Assembly: GCF_013181195.1 (NCBI RefSeq) | Contig: NZ_SMZP01000002.1 | Coordinates: forward strand, 434,001 to 498,000 | Length of the DNA stretch: 64,000 nucleotides | Direction: 5' to 3' | Source of the DNA: Caulobacter sp. RHG1 | Lineage (GTDB): Bacteria > Pseudomonadota > Alphaproteobacteria > Caulobacterales > Caulobacteraceae | Shown: in pieces, positions 8,591-18,125 of the stretch | How the letters are laid out: each line of letters opens with the position of its first letter | Position numbering within the stretch: the stretch's first letter is position 1 | The notes under the pieces: model-generated | Database searches by the model: none | The model's input: the letters and a program-made list of their open reading frames with translations, nothing else | Told to the model about the DNA's origin: nothing | Program-made: the position numbers and the translations under genes

Positions 8591-9765
8591 CGGGCATTCC
8601 TTTCTTGATAGGGTTCCAGCACCAGGTCGTGGCTCAGCAGCACCCGCAGCGGCGCGCCGGGGCGGATGGTCAGGGTGGGTTTGAGATCCAGGCTCCTGCC
8701 GACGATCTGCTGTCCCATCTGGCTGGCCGTATTGCCGCCGCCCCGGCGCAGGGCCCGGACGAGCGCGTCCTCGTCGCGATCGCCGCCGGCTTCCGCGCCG
8801 ATGGCCAGGAGCGTCGAGAGCCCCGCGGCGGCCAGCACCTGGCGGCCATGGCGATCGACACCGTCCTGCAGGCCGGCCATGCCTTGAGCGTCGGCCGCCG
8901 GCAGCTTGTCGAGGATGATCGAGCGGCCGGACGGCAGGATCAGCCGCGTCCAGCTCACCCGGAGCCGGGCCTGACCGCCCTGCACCTGGGCGTCATAGTC
9001 GCCGACGAGCCGGGCGCCGGCCGGGATCAGCAGCACCCCGCCGCCCAGGCTGTCATGGACGTCCTGAGTGACCTGGGCGATGGCCAGGCCCGGCGCGTCC
9101 GAGCGTAGCCCGGTAATCAGGGCCGCGGGGATCATCGCGCCGGCCTGCAGAACATAGGGCGAGGCCGGGGCCTGAAGTCGCTCCACGCTGGTGGTGCGGG
9201 TATCGGCTTGCCCGACCTCGGCCGCGGGCGCCGGCGACGGGCCGATCGCGCGCCCTGCTCCCGCGCTTTGGGCGGCGAAAAGTCCGCTCTGGCGGGCGGT
9301 CTGGCGAGCGATGGTCTGGACGTCAGCCTCGGGTCTGGCCGTCAGTGACGAGGCCGGCGGTGGCCAGGATCCGCCAGGCTCGGCGCTAACCGGCCGGTTC
9401 TCTGCGCCCTGGGGCGTGGGCCAGTCCGTGGACTTGCCTTGGCGTTGAGCGTTCAGCATCGGCCGGCCCAGATCCCCGGGGAGCGGCGGTCCCAACGTCG
9501 GAACGCCAGCGGGACCGACATAGCCACGCGGCAAGGCAGTCACGCGCTCCGACGGCGTGGCCATTCGCGGCGCCTCGGCGACCGGCGGCCGCGCGCGCTC
9601 ACGCTGGGCCAGCGACCACCCCACTGCGCCACAAAGGCTGAGCGAAACCAGCACGCCTGTGGCGATCAGGGCGCGGCGGGACAGGCGGGCCACGGGCGGG
9701 GTCGCGGCTCGCAGACGCAGCGTCTTGGCGATAGCGTCTTCGGCTGGGTTGCGATTCTGGTTCAT
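8587..9765 (-). CDS. trbI: TrbI/VirB10-type conjugal transfer protein
   Basis: 392 residues: cytoplasmic N-terminus, one membrane span at about residues 29-47 (ALIATGVLVSLSLCGAVGW), a proline-rich periplasmic linker, then the conserved VirB10 C-terminal beta-barrel domain (AGAMIPAALITGLRSDAPG; LLIPAGARLVGDYDAQVQGG). VirB10 bridges inner and outer membranes in the type IV secretion channel. Overlaps trbG by ATGA. Confidence 0.93.
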   Translation of the reverse strand: MNQNRNPAEDAIAKTLRLRAATPPVARLSRRALIATGVLVSLSLCGAVGWSLAQRERARPPVAEAPRMATPSERVTALPRGYVGPAGVPTLGPPLPGDLGRPMLNAQRQGKSTDWPTPQGAENRPVSAEPGGSWPPPASSLTARPEADVQTIARQTARQSGLFAAQSAGAGRAIGPSPAPAAEVGQADTRTTSVERLQAPASPYVLQAGAMIPAALITGLRSDAPGLAIAQVTQDVHDSLGGGVLLIPAGARLVGDYDAQVQGGQARLRVSWTRLILPSGRSIILDKLPAADAQGMAGLQDGVDRHGRQVLAAAGLSTLLAIGAEAGGDRDEDALVRALRRGGGNTASQMGQQIVGRSLDLKPTLTIRPGAPLRVLLSHDLVLEPYQERNAR

Positions 9766-10547
9766 CGGCCGGTCTCCGACACGGCCATCCGCACAAGACG
9801 AACCCGGCCGGCCGCGCCCTTACCACCCAGTCGCAGCTCAGCGCGGTCGATCAGGCGTTCGGTGACAAGCCGCCCGTCTTCGACGTGGTAGTTGATCAAC
9901 TCGGCGCTCTTGCCGTCGATGCCGGTGCGATAGAGCGGCGGCAGGTCGTCGAGCACGGCGCTGGGCCCAAACTCGACATAGGTCCGCTCGCCATCGTCGA
10001 AAACCGTGATCGGCCGCCAAGCGGGATGGTCGCCCTTGATGCGGTAGGCGCGATTGACGCGCGATAGGTCGAGCCGAGGCCTCGCGGAGACTGGTGCCGC
10101 TGCCACCAGGACGATCGGGGCCGGCGGGTAGCGCCAGGAGACCTGGGTCTGCCAAGTGTGGGCTGAAGCGCGTAGCTCCAGATGATAGGTCCGCCGATCG
10201 GTGTTGATGAGCATGTTCGTGGCCAGGCCCGCGATCGTGGGCTTGACCAGGACACGCACCCTGCGGGTCTCGCCGGCTCCGCTCGCGGTGTCGCCGATCA
10301 CCCAGCGCGTGGTGTCGCCGGCTGCGATCGGTCCGGTGGCGACCAGCGCCTCACCCGGCTCGAGGACGATGTCGGTAATGCGCCCCGGGGTGGCGATCAC
10401 AGGATAGACGCCGGTCTCGACATAGTCGAAGCGGGCTATGCCGGCGGGCGTGGCCAGGCGGGGATCGGCGACGCCGGGCTGGGCATGAACGGCGGCGGTT
10501 GTGGCGGTGGCGACGATGAGGCCGGCCAGGACAGCGGTGCGGTTCAC
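9762..10547 (-). CDS. trbG: TrbG/VirB9-type conjugal transfer protein
   Basis: 261 residues with a signal peptide (VNRTAVLAGLIVATATTAAVHA). The VirB9 fold is visible in RRTYHLELRAS and in the C-terminal TVFDDGERTYVEFGPSAVLD. It forms the outer-membrane part of the channel with TrbI. GTG 10547 is chosen because it overlaps the trbF stop (GTGA), keeping the coupled layout; a longer reading of the frame runs through trbF and trbL and is an artefact. Confidence 0.92.
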   Translation of the reverse strand: MNRTAVLAGLIVATATTAAVHAQPGVADPRLATPAGIARFDYVETGVYPVIATPGRITDIVLEPGEALVATGPIAAGDTTRWVIGDTASGAGETRRVRVLVKPTIAGLATNMLINTDRRTYHLELRASAHTWQTQVSWRYPPAPIVLVAAAPVSARPRLDLSRVNRAYRIKGDHPAWRPITVFDDGERTYVEFGPSAVLDDLPPLYRTGIDGKSAELINYHVEDGRLVTERLIDRAELRLGGKGAAGRVRLVRMAVSETGR

Positions 10548-11233
10548 GCTCCAAACTCCTTGGACCAGGCGATGGCGGTGACGAAGACGCCGAGCGGGTT
10601 GGCGCGCAAACCCTCGGGGCTGCGCGGCGGCTTCAGGCTGATGGTCAGGATGGCCGTCCAACGCTCGGTGGCGATGAGCTGACCGTCGGCGTAGCGCTGC
10701 TCGGTCCAGGACAGGCGAAAGCTGTTGGGCGAAGCGCGCACCACGCTGGAGATCGACACCGTCGTCTGGGCCTTGCCGACCTGGCCGAAGGGGTCGGCTC
10801 GGCGGGCATAGTCCGACAGAGCCGCCGCGCCGTCCGCGTCCGTGAAGTCGTAGGCGCGCAGCCAGGCCTGACGCATCAGCACCGGGTCGGTGGACAGCGA
10901 GCGCACGTCGGTGACGAAGCGGGCCAGCGTCCAGGCGATCATCGCGTCGCTGGCCCGCGCGCCCTGCGCGGCAGGCGCGGCGACCCGGGGTTCGCCCAGC
11001 CGGTCCACCTCCACCACCCACGGCGTCACGCCGCCGCGTAGCGACAAGGTCACCAGCCCGGCCGTCAGCCCGCCGCTGAGCGACAGGAGCCCCAAGGCCA
11101 TGAGGCGCCAGTTGAAAGCTTGGACCCGGGCCGATCCCAGGCGGGCATCCCAGGCCTGCCCCGCCCGGTGATAGGCGGTTTCGGGCGGTGGGGTCGCGCC
11201 AAAGCGCGCTGGTCCCTTGAGCGGGCTCATCAT
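10544..11233 (-). CDS. trbF: TrbF/VirB8-type conjugal transfer protein
   Basis: 229 residues: a cytoplasmic N-terminus (GQAWDARLGSARVQAFNWRL), one membrane span (LMALGLLSLSGGLTAGLVTL), then a VirB8-like periplasmic domain including FRLSWTEQRYADGQ. VirB8 proteins act as an assembly scaffold of the inner-membrane complex. Both ends overlap neighbours by 4 nt. Confidence 0.92.
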   Translation of the reverse strand: MMSPLKGPARFGATPPPETAYHRAGQAWDARLGSARVQAFNWRLMALGLLSLSGGLTAGLVTLSLRGGVTPWVVEVDRLGEPRVAAPAAQGARASDAMIAWTLARFVTDVRSLSTDPVLMRQAWLRAYDFTDADGAAALSDYARRADPFGQVGKAQTTVSISSVVRASPNSFRLSWTEQRYADGQLIATERWTAILTISLKPPRSPEGLRANPLGVFVTAIAWSKEFGA

Positions 11234-12477
11234 CTGTCCTCCGAGAGACTGGGCGCCGCGCCGGCGCTGTGATCGCCGCCGCTGCCGGCGGCGTGGACGG
11301 CCATGGTCGCGCCATGAGCCAGGGATTGGCGGTGCTGCAGGTCGCGCGCCCAGGGCGGCGGTGACGCCCCGCCCCCATCCGAACTCGTTGCGCCGCCCTG
11401 CCCGTCGTCGCCGGCAGGATCACCGGTCGGCGGCGGCGGCGGGGTCGAAGGCCCCGCACTGGCGCCGCCCCCTCCGCCTGGAGGGGCGGCCGGCGGCGGA
11501 CCGCCTGGCGCGGGCGAGCCGCCGGGCGGCGGACCCCGACCGCCAGCAGCGCCCGCTGCGGCCGCCCCAGCGCCAGAGGCTCCAACACCTGTGGCGACCA
11601 TCTGGGCCGCCGCCGCGCCGGCCATGGCCATGCCGCCGACCATAAGGCCGGTCCCGACCGCCGCGCCGGCCCCCAGTTGCGGCGCGCCGGAGACCAGGCC
11701 CGAGGCCACGCCCGGACCGAAGATCGACAGGCCCAGCAGTGTCAGGGCGGCCAGGGCGATGGCCAGGACCTCTTCCAAGGTCGGCTGGCCGGCCACGGCG
11801 TCGTTGAATTCGGCGAACAGCGACGAGCCGATGCCGACGACGATGGCCAGGACCATGACCTTCACGCCGCTGGCGATGACATTGCCCAGCACCTTCTCGG
11901 CCAGGAAGGCGGTGCGGCCAAAGAGGCCGAACGGTACGAGGACGAAGCCGGCCAGGGTCACCAGCTTGAACTCGATCAGCACCACGAAGACCTGGATGGC
12001 GATGATGAAGAAGGCGACGATGACCAGGAGCGCCGCGGCCAGCAGGATGACGATCTGGACGATGTTCTCGAAGAAGCCCGGAAAGCCGCCCAACTCGGCG
12101 GCCGCTTCCAGGAGCGGCTTGCAGGAGGACACGCCGAGGGCCGCCAGACGTCCTGGCCGCAGGAAGTCCTCGGCAGAGATCCCCGCGCCGGAAGCCTTCA
12201 GGCCCAGGCCCGAGAAGCTCTTGAGGACGATCAGGCTCAGGGCCTGAAAATTGCCGATCAGGAAGGCGAAGAACCCTACATAGAGGGTCTTCTTGACGAG
12301 GCGCGCGAGGATATCCTCGCCCTGGGCCCAGGCCCAGAACAGCGCCGCCAGGGTGACATCGATGGCCACCAGCGTGGTCGACAGGAAGGCCACCTCCCCG
12401 CCCAGCAGCCCAAAGCCGCTGTCGAGGTAGCGATTGAAGGTGTCGAAGAAGCGATCGATGACGCCGACGTCGGTCAT
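11230..12477 (-). CDS. trbL: TrbL/VirB6-type polytopic membrane protein
   Basis: 415 residues starting MTDVGVIDRFFDTFNRYLDS. Several membrane spans in the first ~300 residues are followed by a long Gly/Pro/Ala-rich tail (~residues 310-390), usual in TrbL. The inner-membrane protein probably passes DNA through the channel. ATG 12477 overlaps the trbK stop; the longer reading to 12810 would run through trbK and is rejected. Confidence 0.9.
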   Translation of the reverse strand: MTDVGVIDRFFDTFNRYLDSGFGLLGGEVAFLSTTLVAIDVTLAALFWAWAQGEDILARLVKKTLYVGFFAFLIGNFQALSLIVLKSFSGLGLKASGAGISAEDFLRPGRLAALGVSSCKPLLEAAAELGGFPGFFENIVQIVILLAAALLVIVAFFIIAIQVFVVLIEFKLVTLAGFVLVPFGLFGRTAFLAEKVLGNVIASGVKVMVLAIVVGIGSSLFAEFNDAVAGQPTLEEVLAIALAALTLLGLSIFGPGVASGLVSGAPQLGAGAAVGTGLMVGGMAMAGAAAAQMVATGVGASGAGAAAAGAAGGRGPPPGGSPAPGGPPPAAPPGGGGGASAGPSTPPPPPTGDPAGDDGQGGATSSDGGGASPPPWARDLQHRQSLAHGATMAVHAAGSGGDHSAGAAPSLSEDR

Positions 12478-12701
12478 GACGCGGCTCCGCCGAAGAAGCG
12501 CGAGCGGGCCGCGGCCCAGGCGGCGCGACAGCGGGCCTCCTCTCCGGCCGCCTCGCCAAGCGTCCGGCAGCGCGCCAGCTCGCCGTCGCGCGCGGCCAGC
12601 GCCTTCGGCGCCGGCTTGGACGTCTGGGAAGCCCCGCCCGCCAAGACAGCGGCCCCCAGCAAAATGACCAGTGCGGTCCCCCAGGCGAGGGACCGGTTCA
12701 T
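12474..12701 (-). CDS. trbK: TrbK-alt-like small protein (putative entry exclusion)
   Basis: 75 residues: an N-terminal hydrophobic signal or anchor (SLAWGTALVILLGAAVLAGG), then a charged region with a cysteine pair (LARCRTLGEAAGEEARCRAAW), the pattern of the TrbK-alt family that sits between trbJ and trbL. The proposed role is blocking transfer between cells already carrying the element; this is family-level and untested here. It overlaps both neighbours by 4 nt. Confidence 0.75.
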   Translation of the reverse strand: MNRSLAWGTALVILLGAAVLAGGASQTSKPAPKALAARDGELARCRTLGEAAGEEARCRAAWAAARSRFFGGAAS

Positions 12702-13414
12702 GGCGTGGTCGGGCTCCCCATGAAGCGGCCGAACCGCGCCTTGGCGTCGGCCCGCGCGGCGGCGCGATCGGCGGCGTCCAGCGCTTGGGCGCGGCCCTGG
12801 GCGGCGCCAAGCGCGATCAGGTCGGCCAACTGCTGGGCTTGGAGGGCCAGCAGTTGGTTGCCCGCCTGAGCCGCCTGAAGTCCGCCCTGCGCACCCTGGC
12901 TCTGATCAACGAGGGCGCTCATCTGATCGCGGCTGGCGCCCAGGCCACCGACCACCCCGGCCTGGACTTTCAAAGCGTCCTGGAAGCTGGCGATCGCCGC
13001 GCCCCAGCGCGCGTCCGCCCGCTCCGTCAAGGCCGCGTCGGTGATCGACAGCGGGGCCTCGCCGTACTGGGTGCGAAAGGCGTCGCGGATCGATTGGACG
13101 TCATAGGCCAGCCCCTGGGCCTGACCCAGCAGATCACGCGTACGATCGACCTGCGCCTGCAGCACCGCCAGCGACGAGTACGGCAGGCTGGCCAGGTTCC
13201 GGGCCTGGCCGATCAGCATCTGCGCCTGGTTCTGCAGCGCGGTGATCTGATTGTTGATGCTCTGCAGGGTCCGGGCGGCGGTCAGGACGTTCTGGGCGTA
13301 GTTGCTCGGATCGAAGACCGTGAACTGGGCGCTGGCGGTCGAGGCGGCGCCCAGCAGGCCCAAGCCCAGGCACGCGCCCAGGCCGGCCGCCAGACGGCGA
13401 CGTGAAGGGATCAT
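12698..13414 (-). CDS. trbJ: TrbJ/VirB5-type conjugal transfer protein
   Basis: 238 residues with a signal peptide (RRRLAAGLGACLGLGLLGAA, cleavage near STASAQF) and the conserved TrbJ start of the mature part, FTVFDPSNYAQNVLTAARTL. The rest is a long helical, Gln/Ala-rich region, as in the VirB5 pilus-tip family. Overlaps trbE by 4 nt. Confidence 0.92.
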   Translation of the reverse strand: MIPSRRRLAAGLGACLGLGLLGAASTASAQFTVFDPSNYAQNVLTAARTLQSINNQITALQNQAQMLIGQARNLASLPYSSLAVLQAQVDRTRDLLGQAQGLAYDVQSIRDAFRTQYGEAPLSITDAALTERADARWGAAIASFQDALKVQAGVVGGLGASRDQMSALVDQSQGAQGGLQAAQAGNQLLALQAQQLADLIALGAAQGRAQALDAADRAAARADAKARFGRFMGSPTTP

Positions 13415-15855
13415 GACGATGTCTCCGGAGACACAGGGACCGGGACGGCCAATCCGCCCGGTAGGAGATCGGCGGCCCAGGCCAGACGCTTTGCGCGCAG
13501 CCAGGCGGCGGCGAATCCGGCGTGGCCGTGGTCGGCCAAGGTCTTGGCGATCGCGGCCTGATCGGCCTTGGACGAGGCGGCGGTGAAGGCCAGGGCCACG
13601 GGTCCCAGGCCCAGGTCGAACAGACGGTCCCCGATCCGCGATTGCAGGTAGTAGTCGCGGGCCGGCGTGGCCTGGGCCAGGATCTCGATCTGCCGGTCGT
13701 TGAGCCCGAAGCGGCCGTAGGCGGCCGCGCCCTGCGGCTCCAGGGCGCGCGGGTTGGGCAGGAAGATCCGGGTCGGGCAGCTTTCGATGATCGAGGCTGC
13801 GATGGCGCTGTTGGTCACGTCCGCCAGGGACTGGGTGGCGAAGACGACCGAGGCGTTCTTCTTCCTCAGGGTCTTAAGCCACTCGCGCAGCTGGGCGCCA
13901 AAGGCGGGGTCATCCAGGGCCAGCCAGCCTTCGTCGATCAGGATCAAGGTCGGACGCCCATCGAGCCGTCGGCCGATCCGGTGAAAGAGATAAGCCAGGA
14001 CCGCCGGGGCGGCGGCGGCGCGCGCCAGGCCCTCGGTCTCGAACACCTGGACGTCGGCCTCGCCAAGCTTCTCGCCGGTTCCGTCCAACAGCCGGCCGTG
14101 CGGCCCGCCCAGGACGAAGGGCGCGAGCGCGGCCTTCAGCGCCGGACTGGCCAGCAGCGCCACCAAGCCGGTCAGGGTTCGCTCGGCGACCGGCGCGCCG
14201 CTCAACGATCCCAGCGCGCTCCAGAGGTGCTCGCGCACGGTCGGGGTGATGGCGAGGCCTTCGCGCGCCAGGATCGCCGCCAGCCATTCGGCCGCCCAGG
14301 CGCGCTCCTCGGGCAGATCGATCAAGGCCAGGGGCTGCAGGGTTGGGGCAAACCCGCGCTCGCTCGACAGATCGTGGAAATCGCCACCCATGCCCAGCAC
14401 CGCCGCGCGGCTGGAGGCGCCGAAATCGAAGGCGAAGATCTGGGCCTGCCGGTAGCGCCGAAACGACAGGGCGAGCATGGCCAAGAGCACGCTCTTGCCC
14501 GCCCCGGTGGGTCCCACCACCAGGGCGTGGCCGACGTCATCGACGTGCAGGGACAGACGAAAAGGCGTTGAGCCGGCGGTGCGGGCGATCAGCAGCGGCG
14601 GCCCGTCCAGGTGGCGGTTGCGTTCCGGGCCGGCCCACACCGCCGACATCGGGGCTAGATGCGCCAGGTTGAGCGTCGAGAGCGGCGGCTGGCGGACATT
14701 GGCGTAGACGTGGCCGGGGATCGTTCCCAACCAAGCCTCTACGGCGTTGACGTCTTCGCGGATGACCGTGAGATCGCGCCCCTGAATGACCTTCTCGGCC
14801 AGGGCCAGCTTGGCGTCGGCGCGCGCGGGGTCCTCGTCCCAGACCACCAGACTGGCGGTGACATAGGCGTAGGCCACTGCGTCGCCGCCCAGATCCTGCA
14901 GGGCCTGGTCGGCTTCGCCGGCCTTATTGGCGGCGTCGTTGTCAACCAGGGCCGAGGGCTCCTGGGTCAGGGCCTCGCGCAACAGCACCAGCACGGACTT
15001 GCGCTTGGCGAACCATTGGCGGCGGATCTTGGTCAGCAGGCCTGTGGCCAGCGTCTTGTCCAGGCACAGCGCCCGGGTCGACCACCGGTAGGCGAAGGCC
15101 AGGCGATTGAGGTCGTCGAGGAGACCCGGCGTCGTCGCGGGCGGGAAACCCACGAGCGTCAGGACCCGAAGGTGAGCCCGCCCCAGGCGAGGCTCCAGCC
15201 CGCCGACCAGGCCTTGCGTCGCCAGGAGGCTGTCGAGGTAGATCGGGGTCTCGGGGACGGCGACCTGTTGACGTCCGGTCGAGGCCGCGCCGTGCAGGAA
15301 GCTCAAGGTCGCCTTGTCGTCCAGCCAGGCCAGACTGGGCATCAGCCCGTCGAGCAGCCCCAGAAACCGATCGGCGCGGTCGATGAACCCGGCCAGTTCG
15401 GCCCGCCAATCGACATGGTCGCCGGCGCGGCCTTCGACGAACAGCCGCTCCAGGCGCCCTCGGCGCTCGGCGGGCGGCAGATAGGACAAGGTTAGAAAGT
15501 AGCGGCTCTCGAAATGCTCGCCGCTCTCGACGAAATCGGCGCGCCGTTCCGCATCGACCAAGGCAGAGACAGCATCGGGAAAGGCGCTGCCTGGATAGGC
15601 CGCCGACGGATCGCGTCGGGCCTCCACGAAGATCGCCCACCCCGAGCCGAGACGACGCAGAGCGCCGTTGAACCGCGCGGTGACGGCGGCGACCTCGGCG
15701 TCGGTGACGCTGTCGAGATCGGGCCCGCGAAATTCGGCGGACCTCTGGAAGCCGCCATCCTTTTTGAGAACCACGCCCGGCGCGACCAGCGCGACCCACG
15801 GCAGGAAGTCGGCCAGAAGCGCGGGGCGGCGGCGGTATTCGCGAAGGTCGAGCAT
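13411..15855 (-). CDS. trbE: TrbE/VirB4-type ATPase
   Basis: 814 residues. The N-terminal CagE/VirB4 domain (LREYRRRPALLADFLPWVAL) is followed by a RecA-like ATPase domain with Walker A GPTGAGKS near residue 447 and Walker B ILIDEGWLALDD further on. It powers pilus assembly and substrate transfer. The ATG at 15855 follows the trbD stop by 3 nt. Confidence 0.95.
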   Translation of the reverse strand: MLDLREYRRRPALLADFLPWVALVAPGVVLKKDGGFQRSAEFRGPDLDSVTDAEVAAVTARFNGALRRLGSGWAIFVEARRDPSAAYPGSAFPDAVSALVDAERRADFVESGEHFESRYFLTLSYLPPAERRGRLERLFVEGRAGDHVDWRAELAGFIDRADRFLGLLDGLMPSLAWLDDKATLSFLHGAASTGRQQVAVPETPIYLDSLLATQGLVGGLEPRLGRAHLRVLTLVGFPPATTPGLLDDLNRLAFAYRWSTRALCLDKTLATGLLTKIRRQWFAKRKSVLVLLREALTQEPSALVDNDAANKAGEADQALQDLGGDAVAYAYVTASLVVWDEDPARADAKLALAEKVIQGRDLTVIREDVNAVEAWLGTIPGHVYANVRQPPLSTLNLAHLAPMSAVWAGPERNRHLDGPPLLIARTAGSTPFRLSLHVDDVGHALVVGPTGAGKSVLLAMLALSFRRYRQAQIFAFDFGASSRAAVLGMGGDFHDLSSERGFAPTLQPLALIDLPEERAWAAEWLAAILAREGLAITPTVREHLWSALGSLSGAPVAERTLTGLVALLASPALKAALAPFVLGGPHGRLLDGTGEKLGEADVQVFETEGLARAAAAPAVLAYLFHRIGRRLDGRPTLILIDEGWLALDDPAFGAQLREWLKTLRKKNASVVFATQSLADVTNSAIAASIIESCPTRIFLPNPRALEPQGAAAYGRFGLNDRQIEILAQATPARDYYLQSRIGDRLFDLGLGPVALAFTAASSKADQAAIAKTLADHGHAGFAAAWLRAKRLAWAADLLPGGLAVPVPVSPETSS

Positions 15856-15858
15856 GGG

Positions 15859-16125
15859 CTAGACCTCCAGGTGGCTGGGCAGGCGCACATGACGGCGGCC
15901 GACCTCGAAGATCTGCGGGTCACGGCGCGCAGCCCAAACCGCCAGGCCATGGCCGACCAGCCAGACCAGCAGTCCCACCGCCCAGAGCCGAAGGCCCAGG
16001 CCCAGGGCCGCGGCCAGGGTGCCGTTGACCAGGGCGATCGCGCGCGGAGCGCCGGCCAGCAGCATCGGTTCGGTCAGCGCCCGATGGACGGGCGCGGCGA
16101 ACCCCGTCGCGCGATCGCCGGCCAT
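15859..16125 (-). CDS. trbD: TrbD/VirB3-type membrane protein
   Basis: 88 residues starting MAGDRATGFAAPVHRALTEP, with the VirB3 pattern of a short cytoplasmic lead (PMLLAGAPR) and hydrophobic segments (LVNGTLAAALGLGL; VGLLVWLVGHGLAVW). The ATG overlaps the trbC stop as TGATG. Longer readings of the frame run through trbC. Confidence 0.9.
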   Translation of the reverse strand: MAGDRATGFAAPVHRALTEPMLLAGAPRAIALVNGTLAAALGLGLRLWAVGLLVWLVGHGLAVWAARRDPQIFEVGRRHVRLPSHLEV

Positions 16126-16526
16126 CAGACCATCGCTCCGCCGCCGAACGAGAAGAACGACAGGAAGAAGGAGCTGGCCGCGAAGGCGATCGACAGGCCG
16201 AAGACGATCTGGATCAGCTTGCGCGAACCGCCGGAGGTCTCGCCGAAGGCCAGGGTCAGGCCCGTGACGATGATGACGATCACCGCGATGATCTTGGCGA
16301 CCGGGCCCTCGATCGACTCCAGGATCTGCTGGAGCGGCTCTTCCCACGGCATGCCCGAACCGGCGGCCTGGGCCTGGGCGCTGGCCAGGACCAGGCCGAG
16401 GCTGAGGCCGGCCAGAAGCCAGGGCTTCAGACGCGGAAGACGCTCGCGCAGGCGCCAGGGCGAAGGGGAAGCGGGGGACGGAAGGCCGGGCGCATAGGCG
16501 CGCGGCAGGGCAAGGCTCGTGGACAC
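16125..16526 (-). CDS. trbC: TrbC/VirB2-type pilin
   Basis: 133 residues: a basic leader, hydrophobic segment with an AQAQAAGSG cleavage-type site near residue 50, then PWEEPLQQILESIEGPVAKI and two membrane spans, the layout of TrbC propilins. It becomes the conjugative pilus subunit after processing, in which the TraF peptidase at 34677-35183 could take part. Confidence 0.9.
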   Translation of the reverse strand: MSTSLALPRAYAPGLPSPASPSPWRLRERLPRLKPWLLAGLSLGLVLASAQAQAAGSGMPWEEPLQQILESIEGPVAKIIAVIVIIVTGLTLAFGETSGGSRKLIQIVFGLSIAFAASSFFLSFFSFGGGAMV

Positions 16527-16573
16527 GAGGCCATCTCCTTGAACTGGATAGGGGTTGGGGGGCTCTTAGGGTC

Positions 16574-17527
16574 TCAGGCGGAGCTGAGCTGGTAGGCGCC
16601 GTCGGGCGCCTGGCCCTCCAGGCGGACAAGGTCGGTCAAGCGTCGCGCTCGCCCGCGTCCGGCGAGCACGGCGATGACATCAATGGTCTCGGCGATCAGG
16701 GCGCGGGGCACGACGGCCACCACTTCCTGGATCAGCTGTTCCAGGCGCAGCAGCGCGCCCACGGCCGAGCCAGCGTGCAGGGTGCCGACCCCGCCGGGGT
16801 GCCCCGTGCCCCAGGCCTTGATCAGATCCAGGGCCTCGGGGCCGCGCACCTCGCCGATGATGATCCGGTCTGGCCGCAGGCGCAGGGCGGAGCGGACCAG
16901 GTCGGTCAGGCTGACGACACTGTCGCAGGTGCTCATCGCCACCTGGTTCTGGGCCGCGCACTTCAGCTCCGGCACATCTTCGGCGACGATCACCCGATCG
17001 CCGGTCCGGGCCATCTCCGCCAGCAGGGCGTTGACCAGGGTGGTCTTGCCGCTCGACGTGGGGCCGGCGACCAGGATGTTGGCCCGATCGCGCACGGCGT
17101 CGGCCAGCACCTGGCCTTGGCGTTCCGTCATGACCCCGTCGCGGACATAGTCGCCGAGGCTGAAGACGAGGCTGGCGGGCTTGCGCAGGGCGAAGGTCGG
17201 CGCCGCCACCACGGGCGGCATCCAGCCTTCGAACCGCTCGCCGGTCCCGGGCAGTTTGGCCGACAGACGTGGTCGACCGGCATGGACCTCGGCGGCCACA
17301 TGGTGGGCCACCAGTCGCAAGATCCGTTCAGCGTCTGCGGCCGAAACGCTCAGGCCCGCATCGGCGAGCCCCGTGTCGAACCGGTCGATCCACACGCGCC
17401 CGTCAGGATTGAGCATGACCTCGGCCACGCCCGGGTCTTCGAGCCGCGCCAGGAGCAGCGGCCCAAGGGCGGTGCGCAGCATCTGGCGGCTGCGCTCACG
17501 TCCGGCTTCGGTTTCGGAAAGGTCCAC
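16574..17527 (-). CDS. trbB: TrbB/VirB11-type secretion ATPase
   Basis: 317 residues; Walker A GPTSSGKT at about 155-162, an acidic patch VIVAEDVPELKC, then DRIIIGEVRGPEALDLIKAWGTGHPG with the Walker B and His box of traffic ATPases. First gene of the trb operon; 47 nt separate it from trbC. In related elements it directly follows the traG/copG pair; here those genes lie 12 kb away. Confidence 0.95.
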   Translation of the reverse strand: MDLSETEAGRERSRQMLRTALGPLLLARLEDPGVAEVMLNPDGRVWIDRFDTGLADAGLSVSAADAERILRLVAHHVAAEVHAGRPRLSAKLPGTGERFEGWMPPVVAAPTFALRKPASLVFSLGDYVRDGVMTERQGQVLADAVRDRANILVAGPTSSGKTTLVNALLAEMARTGDRVIVAEDVPELKCAAQNQVAMSTCDSVVSLTDLVRSALRLRPDRIIIGEVRGPEALDLIKAWGTGHPGGVGTLHAGSAVGALLRLEQLIQEVVAVVPRALIAETIDVIAVLAGRGRARRLTDLVRLEGQAPDGAYQLSSA

Positions 17528-18125
17528 GGCGGGTCCCCGTTGCTTACGGGGATGAGTAAAGGGACCCGAAAATCACCGATCTCAACAGTCAAATCGGCGC
17601 GTCGTACCCTGGCGTACAAAGACAGGGAAACGGCGGAACCCCGCACACACGAGCGGTCGGGCATCGCGTATCAAAACAAAAATGATACCCTACCGGCCTA
17701 TCCTATTGCATTGCGGGCCGGCCCATGGTTCCTGCCCTGGCCTTCTCGCGACGCCCTGCGCGTACGACGCGCGGCCCCGCCTCGGCGTTGACGCCGGCTT
17801 GCGATCGAAAGCCACCCCATAGTCGTTCAGACTCGGATTCCGACTATATTCTAAGTATTCCGCGCATATTCGTTTATGATTTTGCGTCGCAGATTGATCT
17901 AATGAGTCAATCAGAATGACAAATTTCCCATCAATGCTCGCATCGGCTGCACTCTTCACAGAACGATGCGCTCAATAACTTCCAGTCAAATCCGCATCGC
18001 GACGCCATCCTCTTCATATCGACCCAGAACACCTGAATCATGGGTGAGAAATTCTCGATGGGATAATCCCCACCACGGAAATAGGGATTTCACCCAGCGA
18101 GCCACGGGGGCCTCGCCCAGTCGCT
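17528..18125. promoter_or_regulatory. Divergent intergenic region, AT-richer than surroundings
   Basis: 598 nt between trbB and the TonB receptor. It contains a perfect inverted repeat, GTATCA/TGATAC around an A-rich 9-nt spacer (17668-17688), about 140 nt upstream of trbB and a candidate operator. 17820-17960 is clearly AT-richer than the neighbouring DNA. A longer imperfect pair (GGGTGA at 18042, ATTTCACCC at 18087-18095) lies just before the receptor. An 89-codon minus-strand frame at 17690-17959 looks non-coding. No riboswitch consensus was recognised. Confidence 0.4.

Noticed and set aside
9762..11588. 608-residue frame covering trbG, trbF and part of trbL
   Set aside because: Only the last 261 residues match TrbG; the rest is the shadow of trbF/trbL in another frame, and GTG 10547 fits the overlapping-gene pattern.
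17690..17959. 89-codon minus-strand frame between trbB and the TonB receptor
   Set aside because: No Shine-Dalgarno and no family resemblance; it lies in an AT-rich stretch where short frames arise easily.
18000..18125. Possible cobalamin riboswitch before the TonB receptor
   Set aside because: GCCACGGGGG near the start recalls part of the consensus, but the B12 box and other conserved blocks are missing.
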